A model generated the notes under the pieces. The model saw only the letters and a list, made by a program, of their open reading frames with translations, did not search any database and had not been told where the DNA came from. Positions 20,631 to 29,109 of a DNA stretch of 43,590 nt are shown here, piece after piece (the first letter of the stretch is position 1; the number at the start of each line of letters is the position of its first letter). This DNA comes from Lachnospiraceae bacterium (GTDB taxonomy: Bacteria; Bacillota; Clostridia; Lachnospirales; Lachnospiraceae): positions 1 to 43,590 of the forward strand of contig JAFSGY010000070.1 of the NCBI GenBank assembly GCA_017440575.1. Reading direction: 5' to 3'. The position numbers were made by a program, and so were the translations under genes.

Positions 20631-20855
20631 TTAATTAGTAAAATCAATTGTGATATGTTCTTTTCCTAGTGTTGCTAATTTTTCTAGTAATAGCGAAGAT
20701 GCATTTTGGCAGTTTTTTATGGTAATATGTCCATTTGATTTTTTTGTGAGCGAAACAAGCTTTTCTAAAGAAATTGCAGAACAATCAGAAAAATTAAGAA
20801 CTATAGAACAGCCTGTGGAACAAAGCTTTTCCAGAGCTAGCGTTGAGACAGTCAT
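20631..20855 (-). CDS. Small leftward leucine-repeat-like protein
   Basis: A 74-aa protein with two similar units (LALEKLCSTGCSIVLNFSDC; ISLEKLVSLTKKSNGHITIKNC) and a third partial unit (LLLEKLATLGKEHITIDF). Each has a LEKL helix followed by an I-T-I strand, giving a small repeat fold. AAAGGAGGT precedes the ATG at 20855; the longer frame to 20951 is rejected. It is a lone leftward gene between early and late regions with its own terminator, so it is likely expressed in the lysogen. The function is unknown. Confidence 0.7.
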   Translation of the reverse strand: MTVSTLALEKLCSTGCSIVLNFSDCSAISLEKLVSLTKKSNGHITIKNCQNASSLLLEKLATLGKEHITIDFTN

Positions 20856-20984
20856 GCAATTACCTCCTTTTGTCTTAGTATATAATATTGTAATAAATAT
20901 ACTATATTTAAGAGCAGTTGTAAATGTGGATAAATAGTTCTTTATTAACATTTATTTTGGACTAGAAAAGGCTGCGATAGGTAG

Positions 20985-21008
20985 AAAGCACCAAAAAGGT
21001 GCTTTTTA
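20985..21008 (+). terminator. Rho-independent terminator before late region
   Basis: AAAGCACC-AAAAA-GGTGCTTT with a following T run. It separates the early/late border from the packaging genes. Confidence 0.8.
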
Positions 21009-21014
21009 TTATGC

Positions 21015-21028
21015 CAAAATGGTACAAA
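21015..21028. promoter_or_regulatory. Recurring CAAAATGGTACAAA motif, copy 1
   Basis: An exact 14-mer also found at 26718-26731, with a near match at 41458-41471. Copies 1 and 2 follow a terminator and all precede a late gene group, as expected for a late promoter or activator site. Confidence 0.4.
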
Positions 21029-21058
21029 GCAAAGTAAAAACCATGCAAAAATAAGGTC

Positions 21059-21334
21059 ATGAAGAAGGTAAAACAGACTATAAAAAAAATGCAAACAGCA
21101 TTATTAAATAAAGGAAAAATATACAAAATAGCAACGTATCAGTTTTACAGTGAAGAACAGTATCGCATGATTACGGGATACCGAATAACGGAGAAAAGAC
21201 CGTACAAGAAGAGAAATGGTCAGATGAGCGAAAAAGATTATGAACTGTTGAATACGTGCTCAGAAATAGAAGTATTGATGTGGTTTGCAGAAAAATGGAA
21301 GGAAGAGCAAGGGGATAAAAAGCAGGGTGATTAA
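21059..21334 (+). CDS. Small phage protein preceding the terminase
   Basis: A 91-aa basic protein (KKVKQTIKKMQTALLNKGKIYKIATYQFYSEEQYRMITGYRITEK...) with a helical C-terminus (EIEVLMWFAEKWKEEQG). It ends 1 nt before the terminase start. AAGGTC is a weak ribosome-binding site. Its place suggests a DNA-packaging accessory, but no HNH or other motif is visible. Confidence 0.65.
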   Translation: MKKVKQTIKKMQTALLNKGKIYKIATYQFYSEEQYRMITGYRITEKRPYKKRNGQMSEKDYELLNTCSEIEVLMWFAEKWKEEQGDKKQGD

Positions 21335-22951
21335 ATGGCAAAAAATCTGTCAGAGAAGCAAAAGGCATTTGCTGATTATTACATAGAATGCAGTAATGCT
21401 ACAGAAGCCGCTAAAAGAGCGGGCTATTCTGCAAAAACAGCAGGAGCAATAGGAGCAGAGAACCTTAAAAAACCTAATATATTAGAGTATATAGAAAAAA
21501 GGCAGAATATAATCGATTCAAATAGGATTGCGACACTGAAAGAGGTACAGGAACTAAGGACAGAAATCCTAAGGGGAGATTATAAAGATGATTTTGGTTT
21601 TAAACCATCTGCTGATGAGAGATTGAAGGCAGCCAAGGATCTTGAGAAAGCCTTACTCATTAAGGAAGAACAGGAGAAAAAGGCAAGAGAAGCAGAGGAG
21701 GCAAGAAAAGCCAAAACGTATCACATGGATTTGGATATTATTCCAGATACATTCCATTCGGTCATACGAGATATTAGAAATCATAAACATTTGGAATATG
21801 TTTTAAAAGGTGGCAGAGGTTCAACAAAGTCCTCAGTGGTAGGAAATACAATTCCCGAAATAATGAAAAACAATCACGAGGTGCATGCATTAGTATGTCG
21901 TAAAGTAGGAGTAACATTAAAAGATTCTGTGTATGCAAAAATTAAGTGGGCATTAAGGAAGCAAGAAATTGAAGAAGAATTTGACGAAAAATTAAGTCCG
22001 TTAGAAATTACGATAAAAGCAACAGGACAAAAAATATATTTTAGGGGAGCAGATGAACCAGAAAAAATAAAATCAATTTCGCCTCCATTTGGATATATAG
22101 GTATATTATGGTTCGAAGAATTAGATCAGTTTAATGGAGAAGAAGAAGTAAGAAACATAGAACAGTCTGCTATTCGAGGTGGTGATATTGCATGGATATT
22201 TAAAACGTTTAATCCTCCTAAAAGTGATAATAACTGGGCGAATGAATATGTAAGAAAACCAAAGGAAAACAGAGTGGTACATCATTCTACATATAAAGAC
22301 GTACCAGAAGAATGGCTGGGAAAACCATTCATAGAAGAAGCAGAACATTTGAAAAAAAATAATCCAGAAGCATATGAGCATGAGTATGAAGGAGTTCCTA
22401 ATGGAAATGGTGGAATGGTATTTGAATATCTGAGATTTGAAAAGATTACAGATGAGCAGATACAGTCATTTGACAGAATATATCAGGGTGTAGACTGGGG
22501 ATTCTTCCCTGATCCGTATGCATTTGTGAGATTGTACTATGATAAAGCAAGAGAGACCATATATTTTATCGACGAACTTTATATCCAAAAGAAACAGAAT
22601 GCATATACTGCAAAATGGATATTGGATAAGGAATATGACGATTATGAGGTCACATGTGATAGTCAAGAGAAGAAATCAGTGGCAGATTACAGAGATTATG
22701 GTATTCCGGCAAGGGCAGCAGTAAAGGGACCCGGGTCTGTTGAATACGGAATGAAGTGGTTGCAGACCAAAACAATAGTAATAGACGAAGAAAGAACTCC
22801 AAACGTATATAAAGAGTTTAAAAAATATGAGTATGAAAGAGATAAGGATGGCAATCCTATATCAGGTTACCCGGATAAGGACAACCATACGATAGATGCC
22901 ACGAGATATGCTCTGGAGAAATTCTATAACAAGAGAGGAAACAGTGCATGA
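21335..22951 (+). CDS. Fused terminase small and large subunit (PBSX-type)
   Basis: A 538-aa packaging protein. Residues 1-55 (LSEKQKAFADYYIECSNATEAAKRAGYSAKTAGAIGAENLKKPNI) are a complete Terminase_2-type small-subunit helix-turn-helix, joined by a coiled-coil linker (about 75-127, KKAREAEEARKAK). The rest is a PBSX-family large subunit: Walker A KGGRGSTKSS (about 155-165), Walker B ILWFEELDQF (about 250-260), and nuclease residues in GVDWGFF, TCDSQEKKSVADY and DNHTIDATRY. The two parts are normally separate proteins; there is no stop or frameshift between them here. The ATG overlaps neither neighbour at its start, and the portal start overlaps its stop by 4 nt. Confidence 0.9.
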   Translation: MAKNLSEKQKAFADYYIECSNATEAAKRAGYSAKTAGAIGAENLKKPNILEYIEKRQNIIDSNRIATLKEVQELRTEILRGDYKDDFGFKPSADERLKAAKDLEKALLIKEEQEKKAREAEEARKAKTYHMDLDIIPDTFHSVIRDIRNHKHLEYVLKGGRGSTKSSVVGNTIPEIMKNNHEVHALVCRKVGVTLKDSVYAKIKWALRKQEIEEEFDEKLSPLEITIKATGQKIYFRGADEPEKIKSISPPFGYIGILWFEELDQFNGEEEVRNIEQSAIRGGDIAWIFKTFNPPKSDNNWANEYVRKPKENRVVHHSTYKDVPEEWLGKPFIEEAEHLKKNNPEAYEHEYEGVPNGNGGMVFEYLRFEKITDEQIQSFDRIYQGVDWGFFPDPYAFVRLYYDKARETIYFIDELYIQKKQNAYTAKWILDKEYDDYEVTCDSQEKKSVADYRDYGIPARAAVKGPGSVEYGMKWLQTKTIVIDEERTPNVYKEFKKYEYERDKDGNPISGYPDKDNHTIDATRYALEKFYNKRGNSA

Positions 22952-24384
22952 GAATATGGAATATGATAAGGAGTTGGATTAGCAGGATGTTTACACGAGA
23001 TGTAGAAAGAGAGTTCAAGGTAGAAAGTATCGAATCAGATATTATGAGTGCAGCCATTAAAGAGTGGAGTGAAATTTATCAAGGAAAACCACCATGGGCA
23101 GACGATGATATTGAATCTTTCAATTTCGCGAAAAAGATTTGTAATGAGACAGCCCGATTAACAACACTCGATTTAAAAATTAATGTAGAGGGTTCTGTAA
23201 GGGCGGAATGGCTTCAAGCGCTGGCAGATAGTTTTATCGTGAAGATGCAACAGGAAGAATTTGAGAAGGCATGTGCATTTGGACATATCATAATAAAGCC
23301 GAATGGAAGTGGGATTGATTATATTATGCCATGGGAGTATGTTCCGGTAGATACAGACGTAGATGGGAATATAACTGCGGCAATATTCTTCGATAGATAT
23401 CATGATGAGGATGGAAAGTGGTATTACACGAGAATGGAATATCATAGATTCGAGGAATTAGAAAGTGTAGGAGAAACAGTCTATGCAATAACGAATAAGA
23501 TATATCGTTCAGCGGGAAAAGATGGACTGGGATTGCCGATTATGCTTAAGGATACAAAATGGAGCTGGATGCAGGAAGAGGAGTATATTGCTAATATAGA
23601 AAAGCCTTTATTTGCAGTATTGAAGATGCCAGTTGCCAATAATGTTGATATTAATAGTCCGTTAGGGTGTTCTATTTTTGCTAATGCAGAAAAAGAGTTA
23701 AAGAATCTGGACATAGCGCATACCAGATTGGGGGATGAAATTTTTGACAGCCAAAAAAAAATCTTTATGGGTGATATGCTCACGGTAGGAGAGGGGAAAC
23801 CGGTTAAGGGCAGAACAAGCCCTAATGGAGCAGTAGACAAGATAGGAAAGAAGCTTCCGAGATATGTGCATATTCTTCCGGGAACAGAAACGGGAGAAGA
23901 GTATCATGAAATTAACCCTCAGCTTCAAACGGATGAAAGGATAAAGGGTATTAATCACTTTCTGAATTTAGTAGGCGTAAAATGTGGATACAGCACAGGA
24001 CAGTTTGTACTGGATGGAAGAACCGGACATGTCACCGCTACACAGGTAGAAGCGGATGATCGTGAAACAATACAGCTCATCAAACAAATTCGAGACGTAT
24101 TCCAGAAAGCCACCGACAATATGCTTTATGCTGCAAATGCTATTGCAGATATTTACAACATCACACCAGTAGGAGCATACGAAGTAAAGTATGCATTTGG
24201 TGATATTACATACAATTGGGAAGAAGACAGGGCAAGACATTGGGGCTATGTGATACAGGGCAAGTATCCATTATGGCGATATTATGTAAAATTTGAAGGA
24301 ATGTCGGAAGAAGAGGCAAAAGAAATTGTTGCTGAAGCACAAGGAGAAAGTGCAGAAAAAAGCGGTTTGTTTGAGGAAGAGTGA
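22948..24384 (+). CDS. Portal protein (A118-like)
   Basis: A 478-aa portal, the dodecameric gate at the capsid vertex to which terminase docks. The N-terminus (WNMIRSWISRMFTRDVEREF) and the sequence IESFNFAKKICNETARLTTLDLKINVEG with ALADSFIVKMQQEEFEKACAFGHIIIKP and YVPVDTDVDGNITAAIF fit the A118/SPP1-like portal family. GYSTGQFVLDGRTGHVTATQV is a conserved stretch. The Glu-rich C-terminus ends SAEKSGLFEEE. Overlap of 4 nt with terminase indicates translational coupling. Confidence 0.88.
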   Translation: MRIWNMIRSWISRMFTRDVEREFKVESIESDIMSAAIKEWSEIYQGKPPWADDDIESFNFAKKICNETARLTTLDLKINVEGSVRAEWLQALADSFIVKMQQEEFEKACAFGHIIIKPNGSGIDYIMPWEYVPVDTDVDGNITAAIFFDRYHDEDGKWYYTRMEYHRFEELESVGETVYAITNKIYRSAGKDGLGLPIMLKDTKWSWMQEEEYIANIEKPLFAVLKMPVANNVDINSPLGCSIFANAEKELKNLDIAHTRLGDEIFDSQKKIFMGDMLTVGEGKPVKGRTSPNGAVDKIGKKLPRYVHILPGTETGEEYHEINPQLQTDERIKGINHFLNLVGVKCGYSTGQFVLDGRTGHVTATQVEADDRETIQLIKQIRDVFQKATDNMLYAANAIADIYNITPVGAYEVKYAFGDITYNWEEDRARHWGYVIQGKYPLWRYYVKFEGMSEEEAKEIVAEAQGESAEKSGLFEEE

Positions 24385-24800
24385 TAGGGATGAGGATTGA
24401 TAAGCATGTAGGGTGTGTAAACATTTCTCTTAATACAAGCAGAATAGATAATAATATTCTGGAAGCACAAAAGCTTTTGAACGAACAGGTAGTGGCTGAC
24501 TGCGAGCCTTATGTTCCGTTCAATCAAGGAGCGCTAAGAAACAGTGTAAGATATCCTCAGGGCATTCATGGAGGTGTTATTGAATACGACACTCCATATG
24601 CCCATTATATTTATACAGGGATATTATATCTGACAAAAGATGGTCGCTCTTTTGCACAACGCCATGAGAAAAAATATCCGACAGACAGAATACTTGAGTA
24701 TCATGAACCGGGAACTGGTTCAAAATGGTTTGAGAGTGCTAAGAAAGACCATGAGAAGGAATGGATAGATTTGGTCAAACGAACAGTTGGAAAGGATTAG
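24381..24800 (+). CDS. Minor capsid protein (Minor_capsid_2-like)
   Basis: A 139-aa head or connector protein. LLNEQVVADCEPYVPFNQGALRNSVRYPQG followed by EYDTPYAHYIYTGI and KWFESAKKDHEKEWIDLVKR is the pattern of phage minor capsid or HK97-gp10-like proteins. GTG at 24381 overlaps the portal stop and has GAGGAAGA upstream; an ATG at 24390 is the alternative. It lies between portal and MuF-type protein, an uncommon but known order. Confidence 0.75.
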   Translation: MIGMRIDKHVGCVNISLNTSRIDNNILEAQKLLNEQVVADCEPYVPFNQGALRNSVRYPQGIHGGVIEYDTPYAHYIYTGILYLTKDGRSFAQRHEKKYPTDRILEYHEPGTGSKWFESAKKDHEKEWIDLVKRTVGKD

Positions 24801-24802
24801 AT

Positions 24803-26434
24803 ATGCTGGAACCGGAATATTTTAATGATAAAGCAGATAAGTTGATTGAGATGTACAGGGAACTGGAAGATTATATCATGGAAGATATAGCAGAAAGACT
24901 GTTGAAATCGGGAGAAATGTCTGGAACAGCAGATTGGCTGATTTGGAAATTGGAGCAGATGGGAGAGCATCGAACTGTTATATTGAATAAGATAGCTAGA
25001 ATGACCAATATGAGCAGACGAGAATTGAAGGAACTGCTCCAAGAAGCTGTATTGACATCCTGGCAGGATGATTTAAGCGCATTTAATGAAATGGGAATAG
25101 AAATAGCAAGCCCGCTAAGTAATCCGTATGTTGTTTCGGTTATGGATGCGGAATGGAGAAAGAGTCAGGGAGAGTTGGAGAATCTGACAAGGTCTGCTAT
25201 GCTAAGAAGTCAAAAGGACTTGATAAAAATGCTGGATGAAGCTGAGATAAGGATAGCAACAGGAGTAAGGAGTTACTCAGCAGAAGTATGTGATATATTA
25301 GACAGATATGCTGGGAAGGGAGCTATGGTTGATTATCCTAGAGGCACACAGAGAACCTTAGAGGCAGCAGTCCGTATGTGTGTAGTCACATCCATGAATC
25401 AAACAGCGGCACAGATAACAAATCAATACATAGTACAGGCAGGAACAGAATATGTTTTAGTCTCTGCACATCTTGGGGCGAGAATACAGGAGAAAGGACA
25501 ATCTTACCTTGCTGGACATGAAAACTGGCAGGGCAAGATATTCCGTATCAATGGAAGTGAGCCAGAATATCCTAATTTGCTTGAAATGACAGGATATGAG
25601 ATAAATGCTGAAACGGGAACCGGATATGTAAGAGATCCACGTGGACTACATGGTTATAATTGCAGACATGGACATAAGCCTTGGGATAAAAGACTTAGAA
25701 ATCCGTATATGGATGAAAATGGAAACCTGAAAATAGATACAGAGGAAAATCGAAAGAGGTATAAATTAAAACAACAGCAAAGGGCGTATGAAAGGGATAT
25801 CAGAAAGACAAAACGAGAGCTTTTGACTAAAAAGAAAGAAATCGATATGGTAGCAGAAACAGATGTAAAGGATATGCTACAGGAAGATTATGACAGATTG
25901 GCACTGAAGCTAAGAGAGCAGAATAAGAAGTATAGTAATTTCTGCGAAGAAAACGGTTTTACAAAAGAGGTGGATCGACTAAAGGTAAGCGGGTTTAAGA
26001 AAAAACAGGCAAGCATGGCAAATGGCAGAGCTACGGCATTGGCTGCGAAAAACATGAAAGAAGGGCAGGAGCAACTTAAGGAAGCTATAAGAAGTGGAGA
26101 ATTGGGAACAAAGATTAAGGAACAACATTACTTGAAACACATAGAAGGTACAAAACAGTTTAATGATTATCTTCGAACAAGATTGAATAATCCAAACGGT
26201 TATAAAGGTCCACAGGATAAATTGACCATTAGTCTTGAAGAATGTCAGAAAATAGTCGATAATATGAGTGGAAAGGGAATTGTTAAGATGAGCAAAGGTT
26301 CGGCAACAGAGTATGTAACATGTGATAAGATAATAGGCCAGTACTATAAGGATGGACAGTGGCACGATACTAAAAGAGCAGCGATTCATTATGGCAAAAA
26401 TGGTAGTCACATCGTTCCGGTAAAGGAGTTGTAG
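24803..26434 (+). CDS. Minor capsid (MuF-type) protein with C-terminal toxin-50 domain
   Basis: A 543-aa protein of two parts. The first about 310 residues are a Phage_min_cap2/MuF-type head protein: GTQRTLEAAVRMCVVTSMNQTAAQI and YVLVSAHLGARIQEKGQSYLAGHENWQGKI with RGLHGYNCRHGHKPW. A charged helical linker follows. The last about 105 residues (KIKEQHYLKHIEGTKQFNDYL, LTISLEECQKIVDNMSGKGI, VTCDKIIGQYYKDGQWHDTKRAAIHYGKNGSHIVPVKEL) fit the Ntox50 (bacterial toxin 50) pattern. MuF-toxin fusions are a described class of temperate-phage polymorphic toxins, thought to be delivered with phage DNA or packed in the virion. ATG at 24803; the longer frame from 24761 overlaps the previous gene. Confidence 0.82.
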   Translation: MLEPEYFNDKADKLIEMYRELEDYIMEDIAERLLKSGEMSGTADWLIWKLEQMGEHRTVILNKIARMTNMSRRELKELLQEAVLTSWQDDLSAFNEMGIEIASPLSNPYVVSVMDAEWRKSQGELENLTRSAMLRSQKDLIKMLDEAEIRIATGVRSYSAEVCDILDRYAGKGAMVDYPRGTQRTLEAAVRMCVVTSMNQTAAQITNQYIVQAGTEYVLVSAHLGARIQEKGQSYLAGHENWQGKIFRINGSEPEYPNLLEMTGYEINAETGTGYVRDPRGLHGYNCRHGHKPWDKRLRNPYMDENGNLKIDTEENRKRYKLKQQQRAYERDIRKTKRELLTKKKEIDMVAETDVKDMLQEDYDRLALKLREQNKKYSNFCEENGFTKEVDRLKVSGFKKKQASMANGRATALAAKNMKEGQEQLKEAIRSGELGTKIKEQHYLKHIEGTKQFNDYLRTRLNNPNGYKGPQDKLTISLEECQKIVDNMSGKGIVKMSKGSATEYVTCDKIIGQYYKDGQWHDTKRAAIHYGKNGSHIVPVKEL

Positions 26435-26436
26435 AA

Positions 26437-26637
26437 ATGGTAAATATATGGAATTACAGAGATAGCAATATAGTTCGTATAATAGATAAAAAGGGAAATA
26501 TAAGACAAGGTACTGTTATTTGCGTGCTCGACAAAGAAGAAACGGAAAGAGAAGACGATTATATTGCTATAGAGAATGCAGATGGAGTATTTGAATATGA
26601 ACCTAGTGATATAAAGAAAATTGAGAATATTGAATAA
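26437..26637 (+). CDS. Small beta-rich protein, candidate immunity protein
   Basis: A 66-aa acidic protein (start MVNIWNYRDSNIVRIIDKKGN) that looks like a small beta-barrel ending in EPSDIKKIENIE. It begins 2 nt after the MuF-toxin stop codon, with AAAGGAG upstream, and is followed by a terminator. Immunity genes of MuF toxins usually sit in this place, so it is a good candidate antidote, but similar small barrel proteins occur in phages without toxins. Confidence 0.6.
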   Translation: MVNIWNYRDSNIVRIIDKKGNIRQGTVICVLDKEETEREDDYIAIENADGVFEYEPSDIKKIENIE

Positions 26638-26664
26638 TGTGTGAATTAGATGCAAGGGCTGTAA

Positions 26665-26697
26665 GGCACTTATCCGTAGAAAGATAGGTGCCTTTTT
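26665..26697 (+). terminator. Rho-independent terminator after the toxin/immunity pair
   Basis: GGCACTTATC/GATAGGTGCC (26665-26674, 26683-26692) with a TTTTT run. It separates the portal-MuF unit from scaffold and capsid genes. Confidence 0.85.
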
Positions 26698-26717
26698 GCG
26701 TGCAAGAAAGCAGTTTT

Positions 26718-26731
26718 CAAAATGGTACAAA
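26718..26731. promoter_or_regulatory. Recurring CAAAATGGTACAAA motif, copy 2
   Basis: Exact copy of 21015-21028, placed 21 nt behind a terminator and 100 nt before the scaffold start. Confidence 0.4.
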
Positions 26732-26831
26732 TTTTGCTGAACTGTAAATTACAATAAAATCACCAGGCGTGGTATAAACGCTTACTCACAACTGTGGACA
26801 GACCAGTATAAACAAATGTATGGAGGAAAAC

Positions 26832-27461
26832 ATGGATATTTTGGAATTGTTAAAGAAGTATGGAGTTGAACTTCCTGAGGACCAGGAAAAGGAATTCAAT
26901 AAGGAGTTCCGCAAGACATACAAGTCAGAGGGAGAGGTCAACAAAGCAGTGGAAAAGGTTGAGAAGGACAGGGATGCATGGAAAGAGCGCGCAGAAACGG
27001 CCGAAACAGCGTTGACCGGATTCGAAGGTAAGAAACCGGAAGAAATCCTTGCAGAGATGAAAACACTCAGGACAACACTTGAAACAACGAAGAGCCATTA
27101 TGAGAACAGATTGGCAGAGAGAGATTTGGATGATGCCATTGCAAGAGGGCTTGAAGAGTATAAGTTTACTTCGGAAGCTGCAAAGCGAGAGATTGTTGCT
27201 GATATCAAAAAGTCAAAGGCAACAGTCAAGGAAGGAAAGATTTTAGGTCTTTCAGACATGATGGCAATTTACAAGGAAAAGGATCCGGGAGCGTTTGTGG
27301 ATGAGCAGCAGGAAAACTTGGAGGCAAACAGGGCAAGGGCTATCGGTACACTGAATAATCCAGCGCCTGCCAAGATGACAAAGGAACAGATTATGCAGAT
27401 TAAGAACAGGACAGAACGACAGAAAGCAATTGCTGAGAATATGGATCTGTTCAGAAAATAG
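26832..27461 (+). CDS. Capsid scaffolding protein (GP20-like)
   Basis: A 209-aa scaffold of the Phage_GP20 type. The typical order is MDILELLKKYGVELPEDQEKEFNKEF, a coiled coil (VNKAVEKVEKDRDAWKERAETAETAL), then LAERDLDDAIARGLEEYKFTSEAAKREIVADI, and a C-terminal region with LGLSDMM...KDPGAFVDE that would touch the capsid protein. GGAGG at 26823-26827 sets the ATG at 26832. It starts the capsid unit and is expected to leave the procapsid during maturation. Confidence 0.88.
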   Translation: MDILELLKKYGVELPEDQEKEFNKEFRKTYKSEGEVNKAVEKVEKDRDAWKERAETAETALTGFEGKKPEEILAEMKTLRTTLETTKSHYENRLAERDLDDAIARGLEEYKFTSEAAKREIVADIKKSKATVKEGKILGLSDMMAIYKEKDPGAFVDEQQENLEANRARAIGTLNNPAPAKMTKEQIMQIKNRTERQKAIAENMDLFRK

Positions 27462-27472
27462 GAGGCTAGAAT

Positions 27473-28423
27473 ATGGCAGCAAATGATAATGTAATCACGA
27501 CAGCAGACATTAATGTTACTGCAAGAGAGCTTGATTTCGTAACCAGCTTTGCACGTAATTGGCAGGCGTTACAGGAGATTCTTGGTATTACAAGAGCAAT
27601 CAGAATGACACCGGGAACGATGTTGAAGTCTAAGTATGCAACGGGAACATTACAGGGTGGAAAGGTTGCAGAAGGTGACATGATTCCCCGTTCAAAGTTT
27701 ACCGTTCAGGAAAAGGATTACGAGGAGATTACAATTGAAAAGTTTTCTAAGGAAACATCTATTGAGGCGGTAAAGAAGCATGGATATGATGTCGCAGTTG
27801 GAATGACAGATGAAGAATTTCAGGTAGAGTTGCAGGACACTGTCATGGACAGATTTTATGATTACCTTCAGACAGGAACTATGACGTTTGAGGAAAAGAC
27901 ATTCCAGATGGCATTTGCGATGGCAATCGGTAAGGTAAAGGATAAGTTCAAGACAATGCATAAGAATGCAACAGGAATTGCAGTATTTGCTAATACGTTA
28001 GATGTATATGCATATCTTGGAAGTTCTGAAATTACAGTACAAACAGCTTTTGGTATGACTTATATTGAGAATTTCCTTGGAGCCGATGTTGTATTTATGA
28101 CAAGTGAGATTAGCAGAGGACGGCTTGTTGCAACACCGTTGAATAATATTGTTGCATATTATGTAGATCCGGCAGACTCCGACTTTGCCAAGATGGGGCT
28201 TGTATATACTACTGATGGAGAAACAAATCTGATTGGTTTCCATGCAAAGGGAGATTATGACAGGGCAACAGGTGTATCTTATGCAATTATGGGATTTGTT
28301 TTGTTTGCAGAGTTTATTGATGCGATTGCTGTAGTAACAATTAATCCGAATGCAACAGTAACAGAGTCTGAGAACACTAATGCAGCAAGTGCGGTAAGCA
28401 TCGGTGATGAATCGGGGGAATAG
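27473..28423 (+). CDS. Major capsid protein
   Basis: A 316-aa HK97-fold-type major capsid protein by position after the scaffold and by content: ITTADINVTARELDFVTSFARNWQALQEILGITRAIRMTPGT, AEGDMIPRSKFTVQEKDYEEITIEKFSKETSIEAVKKHGYDVAVGMTDEEFQVELQ, and ADVVFMTSEISRGRLVATPLNNIVAYYVD. AGGAGG precedes the ATG. The gene ends TCG GGG GAA TAG; a frame one base back stays open from 28411 to 28584, which would add a HeH/LEM-like tail after a -1 shift (see the 35-aa gene). Confidence 0.9.
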   Translation: MAANDNVITTADINVTARELDFVTSFARNWQALQEILGITRAIRMTPGTMLKSKYATGTLQGGKVAEGDMIPRSKFTVQEKDYEEITIEKFSKETSIEAVKKHGYDVAVGMTDEEFQVELQDTVMDRFYDYLQTGTMTFEEKTFQMAFAMAIGKVKDKFKTMHKNATGIAVFANTLDVYAYLGSSEITVQTAFGMTYIENFLGADVVFMTSEISRGRLVATPLNNIVAYYVDPADSDFAKMGLVYTTDGETNLIGFHAKGDYDRATGVSYAIMGFVLFAEFIDAIAVVTINPNATVTESENTNAASAVSIGDESGE

Positions 28424-28476
28424 CAGGCTATAGTCTGGATGAGAGTGTCGGATACAGTGAGCAGGAGCTTAATACC

Positions 28477-28584
28477 ATGAAGAAAGTGGATATTATAGCT
28501 CTTGCTGCTGAATTAGGCTATAGCGTGACACAGACAGCAACAAAAGCAGTTATTATACAGGAATTCTTAGAGCAACAGGGGTAG
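28477..28584 (+). CDS. HeH/LEM-like mini protein, or frameshifted capsid tail
   Basis: A 35-aa ORF (MKKVDIIALAAELGYSVTQT..) with CAGGAG at 28461-28466. The pattern KKVDIIALAAELGYSVT..TKAVIIQEFL fits the HeH/LEM-like helix-extended-helix found next to phage head genes. The same frame is open upstream to 28411 and encodes GYSLDESVGYSEQELNT without a start, which raises the possibility that it is reached from the capsid gene by a -1 slip on GGGGG. Confidence 0.6.
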   Translation: MKKVDIIALAAELGYSVTQTATKAVIIQEFLEQQG

Positions 28585-28590
28585 TGGATC

Positions 28591-29109
28591 ATGTCAGAAA
28601 TGTATGCAGATTTTGAATATTACCAAAAAGAATATGGCGGGAAAGTGTTTCCGTCTGCTGATGATATGAAACGCTATGCAAGAAAAGCCGACAGGATATT
28701 AGATTCCTCCACGTCGGGAAAGCTAGAATTTGCTTTCCCGACGGATACCAAAACAGTACAGGCGATAAAAGACTGTGCCTGTGAATTAGCAGAGTTTTCC
28801 TATCAGATTGACCAGTATCTTGCCGTGGCAGCAGAAGGGGCAGGATATATCACACAGGAAGATGGGAAAGTAAGAGGAAAGATTGTAAAGTCTGTTTCAT
28901 CAGGTTCAGAATCAATTACTTACACAGGCGCAGATAATACGGTGAGCACAATTGTGTCACAGGCAGCTAAGGACAAGAAAGTAAGAGATGTCTATGAATA
29001 TGGTGTAATACGTGGATATTTAACAGGCATGAAAGATGCAAACGGGGTAATGCTGTTATATGCAGGGGATTATCCGGGAAGAAGGTGTGTATGGGCATCG
29101 GATACATAG
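28591..29109 (+). CDS. Head-tail connector (adaptor) protein
   Basis: A 172-aa protein of the gp6/adaptor type: ADFEYYQKEYGGKVFPSADDMKRYARKADRILDSSTSGKL, TVQAIKDCACELAEFSYQIDQ and a C-terminal VYEYGVIRGYLTG. Adaptors form a ring under the portal and connect it to the tail. It follows the capsid gene directly, as in other siphophages. GGGGTAG before the ATG is a weak ribosome-binding site. Confidence 0.75.
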   Translation: MSEMYADFEYYQKEYGGKVFPSADDMKRYARKADRILDSSTSGKLEFAFPTDTKTVQAIKDCACELAEFSYQIDQYLAVAAEGAGYITQEDGKVRGKIVKSVSSGSESITYTGADNTVSTIVSQAAKDKKVRDVYEYGVIRGYLTGMKDANGVMLLYAGDYPGRRCVWASDT

